Origin: DASYVD01 sp036000545
Lineage (GTDB): Bacteria > Actinomycetota > UBA4738 > CALAEC01
Direction: 5' to 3'
NCBI GenBank assembly: GCA_036000545.1
Contig: DASYVD010000105.1
Span: forward strand, 8,018 to 72,017
DNA length: 64,000 bases
Numbering within the stretch: the stretch's first letter is position 1; each line of letters opens with the position of its first letter. This document shows positions 52,329 to 60,919 of the stretch, in pieces. The translations under genes were made by a program, and so were the position numbers. The notes below the pieces were generated by a model. That model worked only from the letters and a program-made list of their open reading frames with translations, ran no database searches and was not told the DNA's origin.

Positions 52329-52479
52329 CCCCGGTCCTGTGGCGGGGGTTCGCTTGCTGGTCATTCGACCGCTGTCCCGGTCGGGGCGAGCTACCCCCGA
52401 GCCCCCGGTCCGGTGGGGGGGGTTCGGTTGCTGGTCATTTCGACCGCTGTCCCGGTCGGGGCTACCCCCCCGAGCCCCC
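52329..52479. repeat. Tandem duplication of a ~74-bp unit
   Basis: Unit 1 (52329-52402) and unit 2 (52403-52479) both read CCCCGGTCC, then GGTTCG(C/G)TTGCTGGTCATT, then CGACCGCTGTCCCGGTCG, with a few substitutions and indels between them. Each unit holds a CGACCG/CGGTCG stem. It lies between the DksA-like gene and the ileS promoter. Confidence 0.85.
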
Positions 52480-52488
52480 AGCACCCTG

Positions 52489-52494
52489 TACAAT
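52489..52494 (+). promoter_or_regulatory. -10 box of the ileS leader
   Basis: TACAAT directly follows the tandem repeat; predicted transcription start is near 52501, at the first base of the T-box leader. No clear -35 box is seen. Confidence 0.6.
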
Positions 52495-52500
52495 CCCGCA

Positions 52501-52785
52501 AAAGGCGACGACGGGAACGAGTAGGAAGGCCCTCCCGCCCGAGCGAGCCGGGGATGGTGCGAGCCCGGCGGCGGGACCCCTCCGAAGATCCTCCCCGAGC
52601 CGCCGCCCCGAACACGGGGGGCTGGGCGAGGGGCGCCCAGCCCGGACGACCGGTAGGGGTGGACGGGTCCGCCCGTTACAGCGGGGGCTGCTGTCAGTCG
52701 CTGAGTGGCCGGACCTCGGGAGAGGCCGGCAAGCGGGGTGGTACCGCGGGGCGCACGCCTCGTCCCTGCACCAGGGACGAGGCGT
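52501..52785 (+). ncRNA. T-box leader of ileS
   Basis: This leader senses uncharged tRNA-Ile and controls ileS. The T-box core GGTGGTACCGCGG is at 52737-52749. Stem I spans roughly 52505-52615 and contains GAAGATCCTCC, whose ATC (52588-52590) is the likely Ile specifier codon. After the core comes a perfect 14-bp hairpin (ACGCCTCGTCCCTG with its complement, 52755-52785, loop CAC). It lacks a strong U-run; the ileS ribosome site GGGGGAGG follows 8 bases later, so control could be at translation as in other actinobacterial ileS T-boxes, or at termination. Confidence 0.88.
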
Positions 52786-52805
52786 TCATGTTGGGGGAGG
52801 AAGGC

Positions 52806-55800
52806 GTGCCGAGGTACCGGCCGGTGGATCCAAAGGTCAACTTCCCGTCCCTCGAGCGGGGCATCATCGAGTTCTGGCGGGAACGCCGGATCTTCGAGAA
52901 GAGCCTCGACCTGCGCAAGGACTCGCCCGAGTGGGTCTTCTACGAGGGGCCGCCCACCGCCAATGGAAAGCCGGGGATCCACCACGTCGAGTCCCGCACC
53001 TTCAAGGACGTGTACCCGCGGTTCAAGACGATGACCGGGCACTTCGTGTTCCGGAAGGGCGGCTGGGACTGTCACGGGCTCCCGGTCGAGCTCGAGGTGG
53101 AGAAGGAGATCGGCACCAAGACCAAGCGGGACATCGAAGCCTTCGGCGTGGCGGAGTTCAACCGGCTGTGCCGGGAGTCGGTCACCCGATACGTGGAGGA
53201 CTGGGAGGGGCTCACCCAGCGCATCGGCTTCTGGCTCGATCTCTCGGATGCGTACTGGACTATGACGCCAGAGTACATCGAGAGCGTGTGGTGGTCCCTG
53301 AAGGAGCTCCACCGGCAAGGGCTCCTGTTCGAGGACGACAAGTCCGTGGCGTTCTGCCCCAGGTGCAGCACGTCGCTGTCCGACCACGAGGTCGCCCTCG
53401 GATACACGACGGTGGTCGACCCCAGCGTGTTCGTGAAGTTCCGTATCGTCCAGGCCCCCGATCCAGGGTTGGTGGACTCCTCGATCGTAGCCTGGACCAC
53501 TACTCCATGGACCTTACCGTCGAATCTCGGACTCGCCGTCGACCCCGATGAGACGTACGAGAGAGTTCTTATTGATGGCGAGGATCTAATCATCGCCAAG
53601 CGGTTGCGGACGAAGGTGCTTGGTGACGGGGGACGGGTGAAGAGCACCTTCAAGGGCCAGCGCTTGTTGGTGGGTCGCGGCACTCGGTACGAGTCCCTCT
53701 ATCCCAACGTGGAAGGAGACGTCCACCGGGTGGTGGCGGCGGACTTCGTCTCGATGGAGGAAGGGACGGGAGTGGTGCACATCGCCCCCGGGTTCGGCTC
53801 GGAGGACCTGGAGATCGGCCGCCGGGAAGGCTGGCCCGCTTATCGTCCCATCGATGACTTCGGGCGGTTCACCGATGAGACGCCAGTGGAGTGGATCCGG
53901 GGCAAATTCGTCAAGGACGCGGATCCACTGATCACCGAGGACCTCCGGGCACGGGGGTTGCTGTTGCGAGACGAGCCCTACGAGCACACGTACCCGCTGT
54001 GCTGGCGATGCGACACGCCGCTGCTCTACATGGCCCACGCGTCCTGGTATGTCCGGACCACTGCCAAGAAGGATCGCCTGCTGGCGGTAAACGAGTCGGT
54101 CAGCTGGTACCCGGAGCGGATCAAGCATGGCCGGTACGGCGACTGGCTGGAGAACAACGTCGACTGGGCGCTCTCGCGACAGCGCTATTGGGGCACCCCT
54201 CTTCCGGTGTGGCGATGCACCAACAAGCACGTGACGGTGGTCGGGTCGCTCAAGGAGCTCTCAGATCTCTCAGGGCGCGACGTCACCGGCGTGGACCCGC
54301 ACCGGCCGGACATCGACGAGATCACGTTTCCCTGTCCGGAATGCGGCGAGGAGAGCCCGCGGGTGCCGGACCTCATCGACGTCTGGTACGACTCGGGAGC
54401 GATGCCGTTCGCTCAATGGGGGTATCACCCTGAACTCGGGCGCGGTGTGGAGGCTTTCCGGACTCGGTTCCCCGCCGACTTCATCGCCGAAGCCATCGAC
54501 CAGACGCGAGGATGGTTCTACTCGCTGATGGCGGAGGCCACCCTCCTGTTCGAGACGACCGCGTACCGCAACGTGGTCTGCCTGGGGCTCCTCCTCGACG
54601 CTGAGGGCCGGAAGATGTCCAAGAGCCTGGGCAACGTGATCGACCCGTGGACGGTCCTCGACCGCCACGGCGCCGACGCCCTGCGGTGGTTCCTCATCAG
54701 CGGCGGGTCACCGTGGGCCGATCGCCGCGTGTCGGTGGAGGCCGTGGAGGACGTCGTCCGGCAATTCCTGCTGACGTTGTGGAACGTGTACTCGTTCTTC
54801 GTGACGTACGCGAACGCGGACGGGTTCGACCCGGCGGAGCACGACGTCCCCCCCGGCGGACGACCGATCCTCGACCGGTGGGTGCTGTCGCAACTGGCTC
54901 GGACGGTCGCCGAGGCCCGCGAGGGACTCGACCAGTACGACGCCACCGGCGCGGGCAGGCGCATCGAACGGTTCGTCGACGACCTCTCGAACTGGTACCT
55001 GCGGCGTGCCCGGCGACGGTTCTGGGACCCGGCGCGCCCTCAGGAGGCTCGGGAGAAGGCAACCGCCTTCCTCACGCTGCATGACTGTCTCCTGACAGTG
55101 GCGCAACTGCTGGCCCCATTCACGCCCTTCATCTCCGAGGAGATCTGGAGGAACCTGGCCGGCCGGCGTGACGCCGCCCCCGAGTCGGTGCACCTGTCCG
55201 ACTACCCGCAGCCCGACCGATCGTTCGTGGACGACGCTCTGGATGAGGCGATGCAGGCCGCTCGAGACATCGTGGAGCTCGGCCGGAGGGTGCGGAACGA
55301 CGCGCGGGTGAAGGTGCGGCAGCCGCTCAGACGCGCCATGGTTCACTACTCGGGCGACCGCTCCGCCCTGGAGCCCCTGCTGTCGCTGGTCGCCGAGGAG
55401 CTGAATCTAAAGGAGGTGGTGTTCTCCGAGTCGGCCGAAGAGCTGGCGGAATGGCGGGCCAAGCCCAACTTTCGAGTGCTCGGACCGCGGCTCGGTCCCC
55501 GTGTGAAGGACATCGCGGCGGCGCTGGCCGCCGACGACGGGAGCCGGGCGTCCGCCCTCGCCCGCGGCGAATCCGTCACGGTGGCGGTAGATGGAGGGCA
55601 GATTTCCCTCACCCCCGGCGATGTCGACCTGGTACAGGAGACACGTGCCGGATGGGGAGCGGCAGCCGAAGGCGGCCTGACCGTCGCCCTCGACCTGGAG
55701 GTGACGCCCGACCTCCGGCTGGAGGGCCTCGCCCGCGACCTGGTCCGGCTGATCCAGGATGCTCGAAAGGCGGCCGGACTCGAGGTCACCGATCGCATCG

Positions 55801-55985
55801 ATCTGGCCATCGAGGCGTCCGGGAAGACCGCTGAAGCGGTGGCTGCCCATCGGGAGTGGATCGCCGGTGAGGTCCTGGCCGTCCGGGTCGACGACGGCGC
55901 CCCGGAGGGGTGGGACGGGGCCCGGCGCGAGCTCGCGGAACTCGACGGCGTCGAGGTGGGGATCACCCTCCGCCGGGCGACGTAG
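52806..55985 (+). CDS. ileS: Isoleucyl-tRNA synthetase
   Basis: Charges tRNA-Ile. The 1059-residue protein has the class I signatures YEGPPTANGKPGIHH (HIGH motif variant) and GRKMSKSLGN (KMSKS), the CP1 editing domain (TTPWTLPSNLGLAV, GTGVVHIAPGFGSEDLEIG in part), and a C-terminal anticodon-binding region with about 160 residues beyond it, as in the long eukaryote-like IleRS type. The GTG at 52806 has GGAGG five to six bases upstream; an ATG at 52788 is in frame, but its ribosome site would lie inside the leader hairpin. The 3' end overlaps a small opposite-strand ORF by 23 bases. Confidence 0.96.
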   Translation: MPRYRPVDPKVNFPSLERGIIEFWRERRIFEKSLDLRKDSPEWVFYEGPPTANGKPGIHHVESRTFKDVYPRFKTMTGHFVFRKGGWDCHGLPVELEVEKEIGTKTKRDIEAFGVAEFNRLCRESVTRYVEDWEGLTQRIGFWLDLSDAYWTMTPEYIESVWWSLKELHRQGLLFEDDKSVAFCPRCSTSLSDHEVALGYTTVVDPSVFVKFRIVQAPDPGLVDSSIVAWTTTPWTLPSNLGLAVDPDETYERVLIDGEDLIIAKRLRTKVLGDGGRVKSTFKGQRLLVGRGTRYESLYPNVEGDVHRVVAADFVSMEEGTGVVHIAPGFGSEDLEIGRREGWPAYRPIDDFGRFTDETPVEWIRGKFVKDADPLITEDLRARGLLLRDEPYEHTYPLCWRCDTPLLYMAHASWYVRTTAKKDRLLAVNESVSWYPERIKHGRYGDWLENNVDWALSRQRYWGTPLPVWRCTNKHVTVVGSLKELSDLSGRDVTGVDPHRPDIDEITFPCPECGEESPRVPDLIDVWYDSGAMPFAQWGYHPELGRGVEAFRTRFPADFIAEAIDQTRGWFYSLMAEATLLFETTAYRNVVCLGLLLDAEGRKMSKSLGNVIDPWTVLDRHGADALRWFLISGGSPWADRRVSVEAVEDVVRQFLLTLWNVYSFFVTYANADGFDPAEHDVPPGGRPILDRWVLSQLARTVAEAREGLDQYDATGAGRRIERFVDDLSNWYLRRARRRFWDPARPQEAREKATAFLTLHDCLLTVAQLLAPFTPFISEEIWRNLAGRRDAAPESVHLSDYPQPDRSFVDDALDEAMQAARDIVELGRRVRNDARVKVRQPLRRAMVHYSGDRSALEPLLSLVAEELNLKEVVFSESAEELAEWRAKPNFRVLGPRLGPRVKDIAAALAADDGSRASALARGESVTVAVDGGQISLTPGDVDLVQETRAGWGAAAEGGLTVALDLEVTPDLRLEGLARDLVRLIQDARKAAGLEVTDRIDLAIEASGKTAEAVAAHREWIAGEVLAVRVDDGAPEGWDGARRELAELDGVEVGITLRRAT

Positions 55986-56175
55986 CGGTTTCCCCTCCCC
56001 GATCCGTGAACGTCCGAGCGCGACGGATCTGGCGGACCATGACCGCCATGGCCGAGATCCAGGCCAGGGCGCTGCAGGCGATGGAGAGGTACAGGAGACC
56101 GACGCCCTCCGCCTGGATGCCCAGTGCCAGCGTCACCGCCGCGCCCCCGAGGAGGATCAGGGAGGCCGCGTACAC
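55963..56175 (-). CDS. Small two-helix membrane protein
   Basis: A 70-residue predicted membrane protein with two hydrophobic helices (YAASLILLGGAAVTLALGI; GLLYLSIACSALAWISAMAVM) followed by a basic cytoplasmic stretch (RQIRRARTF). It lies 35 bases downstream of divIVA on the same strand and overlaps the end of ileS on the other strand. The GTG start at 56175 is unsure. Amphipathic pattern and position argue for a real gene, but no function can be given. Confidence 0.55.
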   Translation of the reverse strand: MYAASLILLGGAAVTLALGIQAEGVGLLYLSIACSALAWISAMAVMVRQIRRARTFTDRGGETATSPGGG

Positions 56176-56210
56176 GTCCCGTGCCTACTGCGCCTGGCGG
56201 TGGTCCGGGA

Positions 56211-57005
56211 TCACGACTCCTCCCCCCAGAACAGCTCCTTGAGGGAGGCGCTTTCGTCCTTGCGTCGGTTGGGTTCCTCCTCGGGGATTCGCTCGTCCCA
56301 ATCCCTGAGAAGGTCGTGCTCCTCCCCAGCGGTCACCGAGTTCATCGGAGCGGTGGCTTCGAGCGGAGTCAGGTCGATCCGGTCTCCCCCGGGATTCGAC
56401 TCATCCTTTTGCCAGTCCTCTTCCGGCTCGTCCGCGGCGCTCTCCTCCACCACGAGCACGTCCTCTGGAGCGGGCTTGGCTACGGGCGCCGGGGAGGAGG
56501 CCTCCGCGAGGTCGGCCGGTTCTTCCGGCCGGGAACGGGCCCGCCGCTTGAGGTCCTCGGCGTGGTCCTTGACCAGAGAGGCCAGGCGCTCGAGAAAGTC
56601 CCGTTCCTGGAGCAGATACCAGCCCGGCGTGGCGTCAGCCTCACCACTGGCCTCAGTGAGGTGGGCGACCCTGCGCTCCGCGTCGGCGACGAGCCGCGCG
56701 GCGTGCTCCCGAGCCTCCCGGACGATGCGTTCCGCTCGCTCCTCGGCGGCCTGGAGGTCGACGGGTCCTCCGTGGGGATCCCCCGCCTGCTCTCGAAGCC
56801 GCTTGTTCTCCTCGTGGAGCGCCGCCAGGTCCTCGGTCACCTGGTCGAGGAATTCGTCGACGTCCCCTTCGTGGTAGCCGCGGAACGACAGGCGGAACTC
56901 CTTCGTCTGAACCTCATCCGGGGTCAGCCGGGGACGCGAGGCTGGCTCGAGATCAGATTCGCTGAAGCCCGACGGGGCGTCGACCTTGTCCTTCCTTCTC
57001 TTCAT
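56211..57005 (-). CDS. DivIVA-domain cell-division/polar growth protein (Wag31-like)
   Basis: Coiled-coil membrane-curvature-sensing protein that organises polar growth or division sites in actinobacteria. The 264-residue protein has the conserved N-terminal DivIVA motif RLTPDEVQTKEFRLSF followed by RGYHEGDVDEFLDQVTEDL, then a long coiled coil (residues 60-150) and an acidic, low-complexity tail. A ribosome site GGAGG precedes the ATG. It sits in the conserved order ftsZ-yfiH-yggS-sepF-yggT-divIVA-ileS. Confidence 0.93.
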   Translation of the reverse strand: MKRRKDKVDAPSGFSESDLEPASRPRLTPDEVQTKEFRLSFRGYHEGDVDEFLDQVTEDLAALHEENKRLREQAGDPHGGPVDLQAAEERAERIVREAREHAARLVADAERRVAHLTEASGEADATPGWYLLQERDFLERLASLVKDHAEDLKRRARSRPEEPADLAEASSPAPVAKPAPEDVLVVEESAADEPEEDWQKDESNPGGDRIDLTPLEATAPMNSVTAGEEHDLLRDWDERIPEEEPNRRKDESASLKELFWGEES

Positions 57006-57029
57006 GATCAGGCACCTCCACGCGTCGCC

Positions 57030-57293
57030 CTAACATATCGTCTGTTGGAGCACGGCTATGGCGACGAAGACGATGATCGGTGACAGGTCCAAACCCATGG
57101 CCCCCATCCTAATCGCGGGGAGGAGTCCTCGAACCAGCCCGAGGATTGGCTCGGTGAGGTCGTAGATCACCTCGAAGATGGCACGCCCGGGCCCAGCGGT
57201 CGGGGGAGGGAACCACGAGAAGATGATCCGCACGAACAGCACGAGCCAGTAGATGGTCAAGAGGATGCAGAAGATCTGGCGGACTACGTCCAT
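57030..57293 (-). CDS. YggT family membrane protein
   Basis: An 87-residue protein with two hydrophobic helices and the family pattern IYWLVLFVRIIFSWFPP ... YDLTEPILGLVRGLLP. YggT proteins sit in division clusters and are thought to affect envelope or division processes; the exact role is unknown. It lies between sepF and divIVA, its conserved place in actinobacteria. Confidence 0.92.
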   Translation of the reverse strand: MDVVRQIFCILLTIYWLVLFVRIIFSWFPPPTAGPGRAIFEVIYDLTEPILGLVRGLLPAIRMGAMGLDLSPIIVFVAIAVLQQTIC

Positions 57294-57353
57294 CAGCCCG
57301 GACGTGCGTCCCGCTGGCGGGGAGGGAGACCGCCGCCGAGGCGCTCGGTCACG

Positions 57354-57824
57354 CTAGCTGAAGTTATAGAAGCCACCCTCCCGGAGGCGTTCCCGCTCCT
57401 CCGCTGAGACCTCGATGTCCTGGGGGGTGAGCAGATACACGCGGCTCGCCACGAGCTCGATCTTCCCGTTGAGCCCGAAGACCAACCCGGACGCGAAGTC
57501 CACCAGCCGACGGGCGATCAAATCCTCGGTTCCCTGGAGGTTCATGATGACCGGGACGCCTTCCTTGTACTTCTCCCCCAGCTCCCGTGCCTCGTTGAAC
57601 CGCTTCGGCTCGGCTCGGTGGATGGTGGACGCCACGGGACGTGACGCCGGGATGGTGCGGACGATGGACTCCGCCGGTTCCGAGGCCGTCCGGCCGATCG
57701 TGCCCGAGCGTGGCAGCCGCCGGATCGCCGCGGGCTCGCCCGCGGGGTCGGCGGCGGCCCCCTCGAGGTCCTCGTCCTCGACGAGCCCCAAGTACGTCAG
57801 TGTCTTACGCCACACCCCTGCCAT
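57354..57824 (-). CDS. sepF: Cell division protein SepF
   Basis: Membrane anchor for FtsZ in bacteria without FtsA. The 156-residue protein has an N-terminal amphipathic segment (AGVWRKTLTYLGLVED), a variable linker, and the SepF core VIMNLQGTEDLIARRLVDFASGLVFGLNGKIE (in part), ending VYLLTPQDIEVS. The ATG is preceded by AAGGAGG. It lies close to ftsZ, whose C-terminal peptide it is expected to bind. Confidence 0.95.
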   Translation of the reverse strand: MAGVWRKTLTYLGLVEDEDLEGAAADPAGEPAAIRRLPRSGTIGRTASEPAESIVRTIPASRPVASTIHRAEPKRFNEARELGEKYKEGVPVIMNLQGTEDLIARRLVDFASGLVFGLNGKIELVASRVYLLTPQDIEVSAEERERLREGGFYNFS

Positions 57825-57835
57825 GGTTTCCCTCC

Positions 57836-58519
57836 TTACGGGCGGGGGCCGAAGATCGCCGACCCGACCCGCACCATCGTAGCGCCTTCTTCGACCGCTT
57901 CCTCGTAATCGGCCGACATCCCCATGGAAAGTTCTCGGAGCCCCGGGAACCGGGTCGAGAGCCGGTCGCGCAGCTCCCGCAGCCGCGCGAAGTAGGGCCG
58001 AGGCGGGCGGTCCAGGGGAGCGACGGTCATGAGCCCGACCACCTCCAGGCTGGGGAGGTCGTCCACTCGCGCGAGGAACGCTTCAGCCTGGTCAGCCTTC
58101 ACTCCCACCCGCGACCCCGTGAAGTCCACTTCAACCAGGCACGGCACCACCCGCCCGGCCTCGGTCGCCACTTCGGCCAGGCGCTCGGTCGCCCGTCCGG
58201 GCTCGAGCGTCTGCACGACGTCGGCGACCTCCAGGATCCTCCGCACCTTGTTGCGTTGCAGCCGGCCGATGAAGTGCCACGTGGCCTCGGGGGCGGCCGC
58301 CCGCTTCGTCTCCATGTCGCCCACGTAGTTCTCCCCGAACTCCCGGAGTCCGGCTGCGGCAGCCCGCTGCACCTCGGTGGGGGGAACCGACTTCGTGACG
58401 CCGATGAGGCGCACGTCGTCGGGATGCCGGCCGGCTCGACGGCACACCTCGACGATGCGCTGACGGACCTCGGCCAGCGCCTTCTCCGGTTCGGCGGATT
58501 CTACCAGCGGTTCAGGCAC
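57836..58519 (-). CDS. YggS/PROSC family pyridoxal-phosphate homeostasis protein
   Basis: PLP-binding TIM-barrel protein that buffers pyridoxal phosphate and affects amino-acid metabolism. The 227-residue protein has the PLP Lys in RLIGVTKSVP, then EFGENYVGD, WHFIGRLQRNKV, and the C-terminal SMGMSADYEEAVEEGATMVRVGSAIFG (in part). The GTG at 58519 has GGAG just upstream; an in-frame extension further upstream lacks family similarity. It lies 11 bases upstream of sepF and follows the YfiH-family gene. Confidence 0.94.
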   Translation of the reverse strand: MPEPLVESAEPEKALAEVRQRIVEVCRRAGRHPDDVRLIGVTKSVPPTEVQRAAAAGLREFGENYVGDMETKRAAAPEATWHFIGRLQRNKVRRILEVADVVQTLEPGRATERLAEVATEAGRVVPCLVEVDFTGSRVGVKADQAEAFLARVDDLPSLEVVGLMTVAPLDRPPRPYFARLRELRDRLSTRFPGLRELSMGMSADYEEAVEEGATMVRVGSAIFGPRP

Positions 58520-58557
58520 GGCTCCAGAGATGAGGGAACCCCAATCGAGCCTCGTTC

Positions 58558-59328
58558 TCAAGAGATCCGCAACCCCACCATCGACTGCCGGCCCGTCTCG
58601 GCGTCGCGGCGGTGGGAGAAGAACCGGTCGGGCTGGCAGGCCGTGCAAACGTCGGCCATGTCGATCCTTCGCACGCCCGCCGCACCAAGGACCCGGGCCA
58701 CCGTGCCCGGTAGGTCGAGAAACAGCCTTCCGTCCCGTCGGTCCGTGACGGCCCCCGCCCCTGAGCCCTCGGCCACCGCGAGGGCAACGTCCTCTCCGAC
58801 CTCGTAGTGGCACGGCCCGATGCACGGCCCAATGGCGGCCAGGACGCCGGAGCCCTCGAACGCCGCGAGTGCGCGCCCCACGACATCGGCAGCCATCCCG
58901 CGCCAACCCGCGTGCACCGCGACGAGGACCCCCTGCTCCGGAGACGCCAGCGACAGCGGGACGCAGTCCGCCACGAGCACGGCCACGGCAAGCCCCGGAC
59001 GGGAGACCGCGAGGGCGTCCGCCTCTCCCAACGGGCTAGGCGGACCGCCGAATCCGGCGCCCGCGCGCGTGTCCCCCACCCGGACGACGTTCCCTCCGTG
59101 CCCCTGCTTCGCAACGGCGAAGCTCGCTACTCCGAGCGCTCGGACGAGCCGGCCTCGGTTCTCACGGACGTGCTCGGGCCGGTCGCCGGTCGCGTAACCG
59201 AGATTCAGCGTGTCGAACGGTGGCTGGCTGACGCCGCCGATGCGCTCGCTGTAGGCGACGAAGAACCCCCGCCGCTCGAGCTCCTCGGCAACCAAGAACG
59301 TGACCCCGTCGACGGCCCGCCTCTCCAC
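58558..59328 (-). CDS. YfiH/LACC1 family (polyphenol oxidase / nucleoside phosphorylase-like) protein
   Basis: Member of the DUF152/YfiH family, annotated as laccase-like or as purine nucleoside phosphorylase; editing of peptidoglycan by YfiH has also been proposed. The 256-residue protein has the Zn/Cu-site motifs KQGHGGNV (His), LVADCVPLSL (Cys) and VAVHAGWRGM (His). A TTG at 59361 would add 11 residues, but GTG 59328 lies exactly six bases after TACGCT (59335-59340), so a leaderless start there is preferred. It lies between ftsZ and yggS. Confidence 0.92.
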   Translation of the reverse strand: MERRAVDGVTFLVAEELERRGFFVAYSERIGGVSQPPFDTLNLGYATGDRPEHVRENRGRLVRALGVASFAVAKQGHGGNVVRVGDTRAGAGFGGPPSPLGEADALAVSRPGLAVAVLVADCVPLSLASPEQGVLVAVHAGWRGMAADVVGRALAAFEGSGVLAAIGPCIGPCHYEVGEDVALAVAEGSGAGAVTDRRDGRLFLDLPGTVARVLGAAGVRRIDMADVCTACQPDRFFSHRRDAETGRQSMVGLRIS

Positions 59329-59530
59329 CCGACGAGCGTATCCCGCCAACTTGCGATCCAACGTGGGTGGGTGAAGGCCTGAGGTGTCGCCAGAGGGGAC
59401 GACATGAGCGACCAGCAGCGTGGAGACAATGAAGCGCTATCGGGGAATCTCGTCCCCGAAGGCGACGCCGAGGGCCTCACACGGCACGTGGCGCATGTTG
59501 TGGGGGACGGGAAGAGCCTCCGTCGAGACG

Positions 59531-59557
59531 GGGGAAGGGCGCCTCGTGGCCCTCCCC
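59531..59557 (-). terminator. Hairpin downstream of ftsZ
   Basis: On the minus strand GGGGAGGGC pairs with GCCCTTCCCC (one bulge) around an 8-base loop, 18 bases after the ftsZ stop codon. A second perfect 7-bp hairpin (TCGGGGA/TCCCCGA, 59440-59459) lies further downstream. There is no T-run, so termination strength is uncertain. Confidence 0.45.
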
Positions 59558-59574
59558 ACCCCCACGTCTTCGAG

Positions 59575-60714
59575 CTATCGCTTGAGGAAGTCGGGGATGT
59601 CCAGGCCGTCGTCTTCCGCTTCGATCTTGATCGTGGACGGCGCGGGCTGGAACAGCTCCTCCTCGTCCCCCGGCTCCGACAGGAGGGACGGGATCGGAAC
59701 CTCTTCCTCTTCTTCCTCGAACTCGGTGACCGCCGGGCGGGCCATGCGACCGGCGGCCGCCCCGCCGAGCTTGTCGAACCCGGCCGCGATCACCGTCACC
59801 CGGCACTCCTCGCCCAGGGCGTCGTCGATGACCGCTCCGAAGATGATGTTCGCGTCGGGATGGGCCACTCGGGTGATGGCCTCGGCGGCGCGGTTCACCT
59901 CGTGCAGTGCGAGGTCGTGCGGCCCCGCGATCGACAGCAGGACCCCCTTGGCCCCCTCGATCGAAGCCTCCAGAAGGGGCGATGAAACCGCCGCGCGGGC
60001 CGCCTCCTCGGCTCGCTCCTCGCCGGAAGCGTGGCCGATCCCCATCAGCGCCGACCCCGCGCCGGTGAGGATGGCCTTCACGTCGGCGAAGTCCAGGTTG
60101 ATGAGGCCCGGCGTCATGATGAGGCTGGTGATCCCTTCCACGCCCTGGTACAGGACCTGGTCGGCCATGCGAAACGCGTCGAGCATGGGCGTCTCCGGGT
60201 CGGAGATCTGAAGGAGCCGGTCATTCGGCACGATGATCAGTGTGTCGACGTTGTCCTTGAGCTCCTGGATACCCATCTCGGCCTGGGTCGCCCGGCGCTT
60301 CCCCTCGAAGGAGAACGGGCGAGTCACCACGCCGATGGTGAGGGCCCCGAGGTCTCGGGCGATCCGGGCCACGGCCGGCGAGCCCCCGGTTCCCGTGCCG
60401 CCACCCTCCCCGGCGGTGATGAACACCATGTCCGCGCCCTTGAGGATCTCCTCGACCTCGGCCTCGTGCTCGTCTGCGGCGCGGCGGCCGACCTCCGGGT
60501 CCGAGCCGGAGCCGAGCCCCCGGGTGGTTTCCCGGCCGATATCCAGCTTGACGTCGGCCTCGGACATGAGGAGGGTCTGCGCGTCGGTGTTCACCGCAAT
60601 GAACTCGACGCCCTTGAGTCCAGCCTCGATCATCCGGTTGACGGCGTTGACCCCACCGCCACCGATCCCGACGACCTTGATGACCGCCAGGTAGTTCTGG
60701 GGAGCCTGCATCAT
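59575..60714 (-). CDS. ftsZ: Cell division protein FtsZ
   Basis: Tubulin-like GTPase that forms the division ring. The 379-residue protein has KVVGIGGGGVNAVNRMI, the GTP-binding G-box GEGGGTGTGGSPAVA (GlySerPro where most FtsZ have AlaAlaPro), the T7 loop NLDFADVKAIL, an acidic linker, and the conserved C-terminal peptide DDGLDIPDFLKR that binds SepF. The ATG at 60714 has GGAGGCGGAG just upstream; a GTG at 60738 is an alternative. FtsA is absent from the cluster. Confidence 0.97.
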   Translation of the reverse strand: MMQAPQNYLAVIKVVGIGGGGVNAVNRMIEAGLKGVEFIAVNTDAQTLLMSEADVKLDIGRETTRGLGSGSDPEVGRRAADEHEAEVEEILKGADMVFITAGEGGGTGTGGSPAVARIARDLGALTIGVVTRPFSFEGKRRATQAEMGIQELKDNVDTLIIVPNDRLLQISDPETPMLDAFRMADQVLYQGVEGITSLIMTPGLINLDFADVKAILTGAGSALMGIGHASGEERAEEAARAAVSSPLLEASIEGAKGVLLSIAGPHDLALHEVNRAAEAITRVAHPDANIIFGAVIDDALGEECRVTVIAAGFDKLGGAAAGRMARPAVTEFEEEEEEVPIPSLLSEPGDEEELFQPAPSTIKIEAEDDGLDIPDFLKR

Positions 60715-60847
60715 CTCCGCCTCCGTGTCCTCGGCCACTTCGGCTCGGCCGCGTCTACCCCTCTACCTGCGAAAACGTGCCCGCCTTACCCAGCCTCAAC
60801 CTCTACTCGACCGTTACTGTTATGTAAACCTCACCTACAAGGGGAGT

Positions 60848-60876
60848 AACTTACACAGGGCATACGAGGGTGTCAA
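60848..60876 (-). promoter_or_regulatory. ftsZ promoter
   Basis: TTGACA (-35, 60871-60876) and TAAGTT (-10, 60848-60853) are separated by 17 bases on the minus strand. Predicted transcription start is near 60841, giving a 5' leader of about 125 bases before ftsZ that is AT-richer than its surroundings. Confidence 0.8.
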
Positions 60877-60919
60877 CCCCACGCTCACATCGAGAAGGGC
60901 CGGGCGGTGGGCGGGAGGG

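Noticed and set aside
52329..52479. CRISPR-like array
   Set aside because: Only two units of about 74 bp, diverged, with no spacers and no cas genes nearby.
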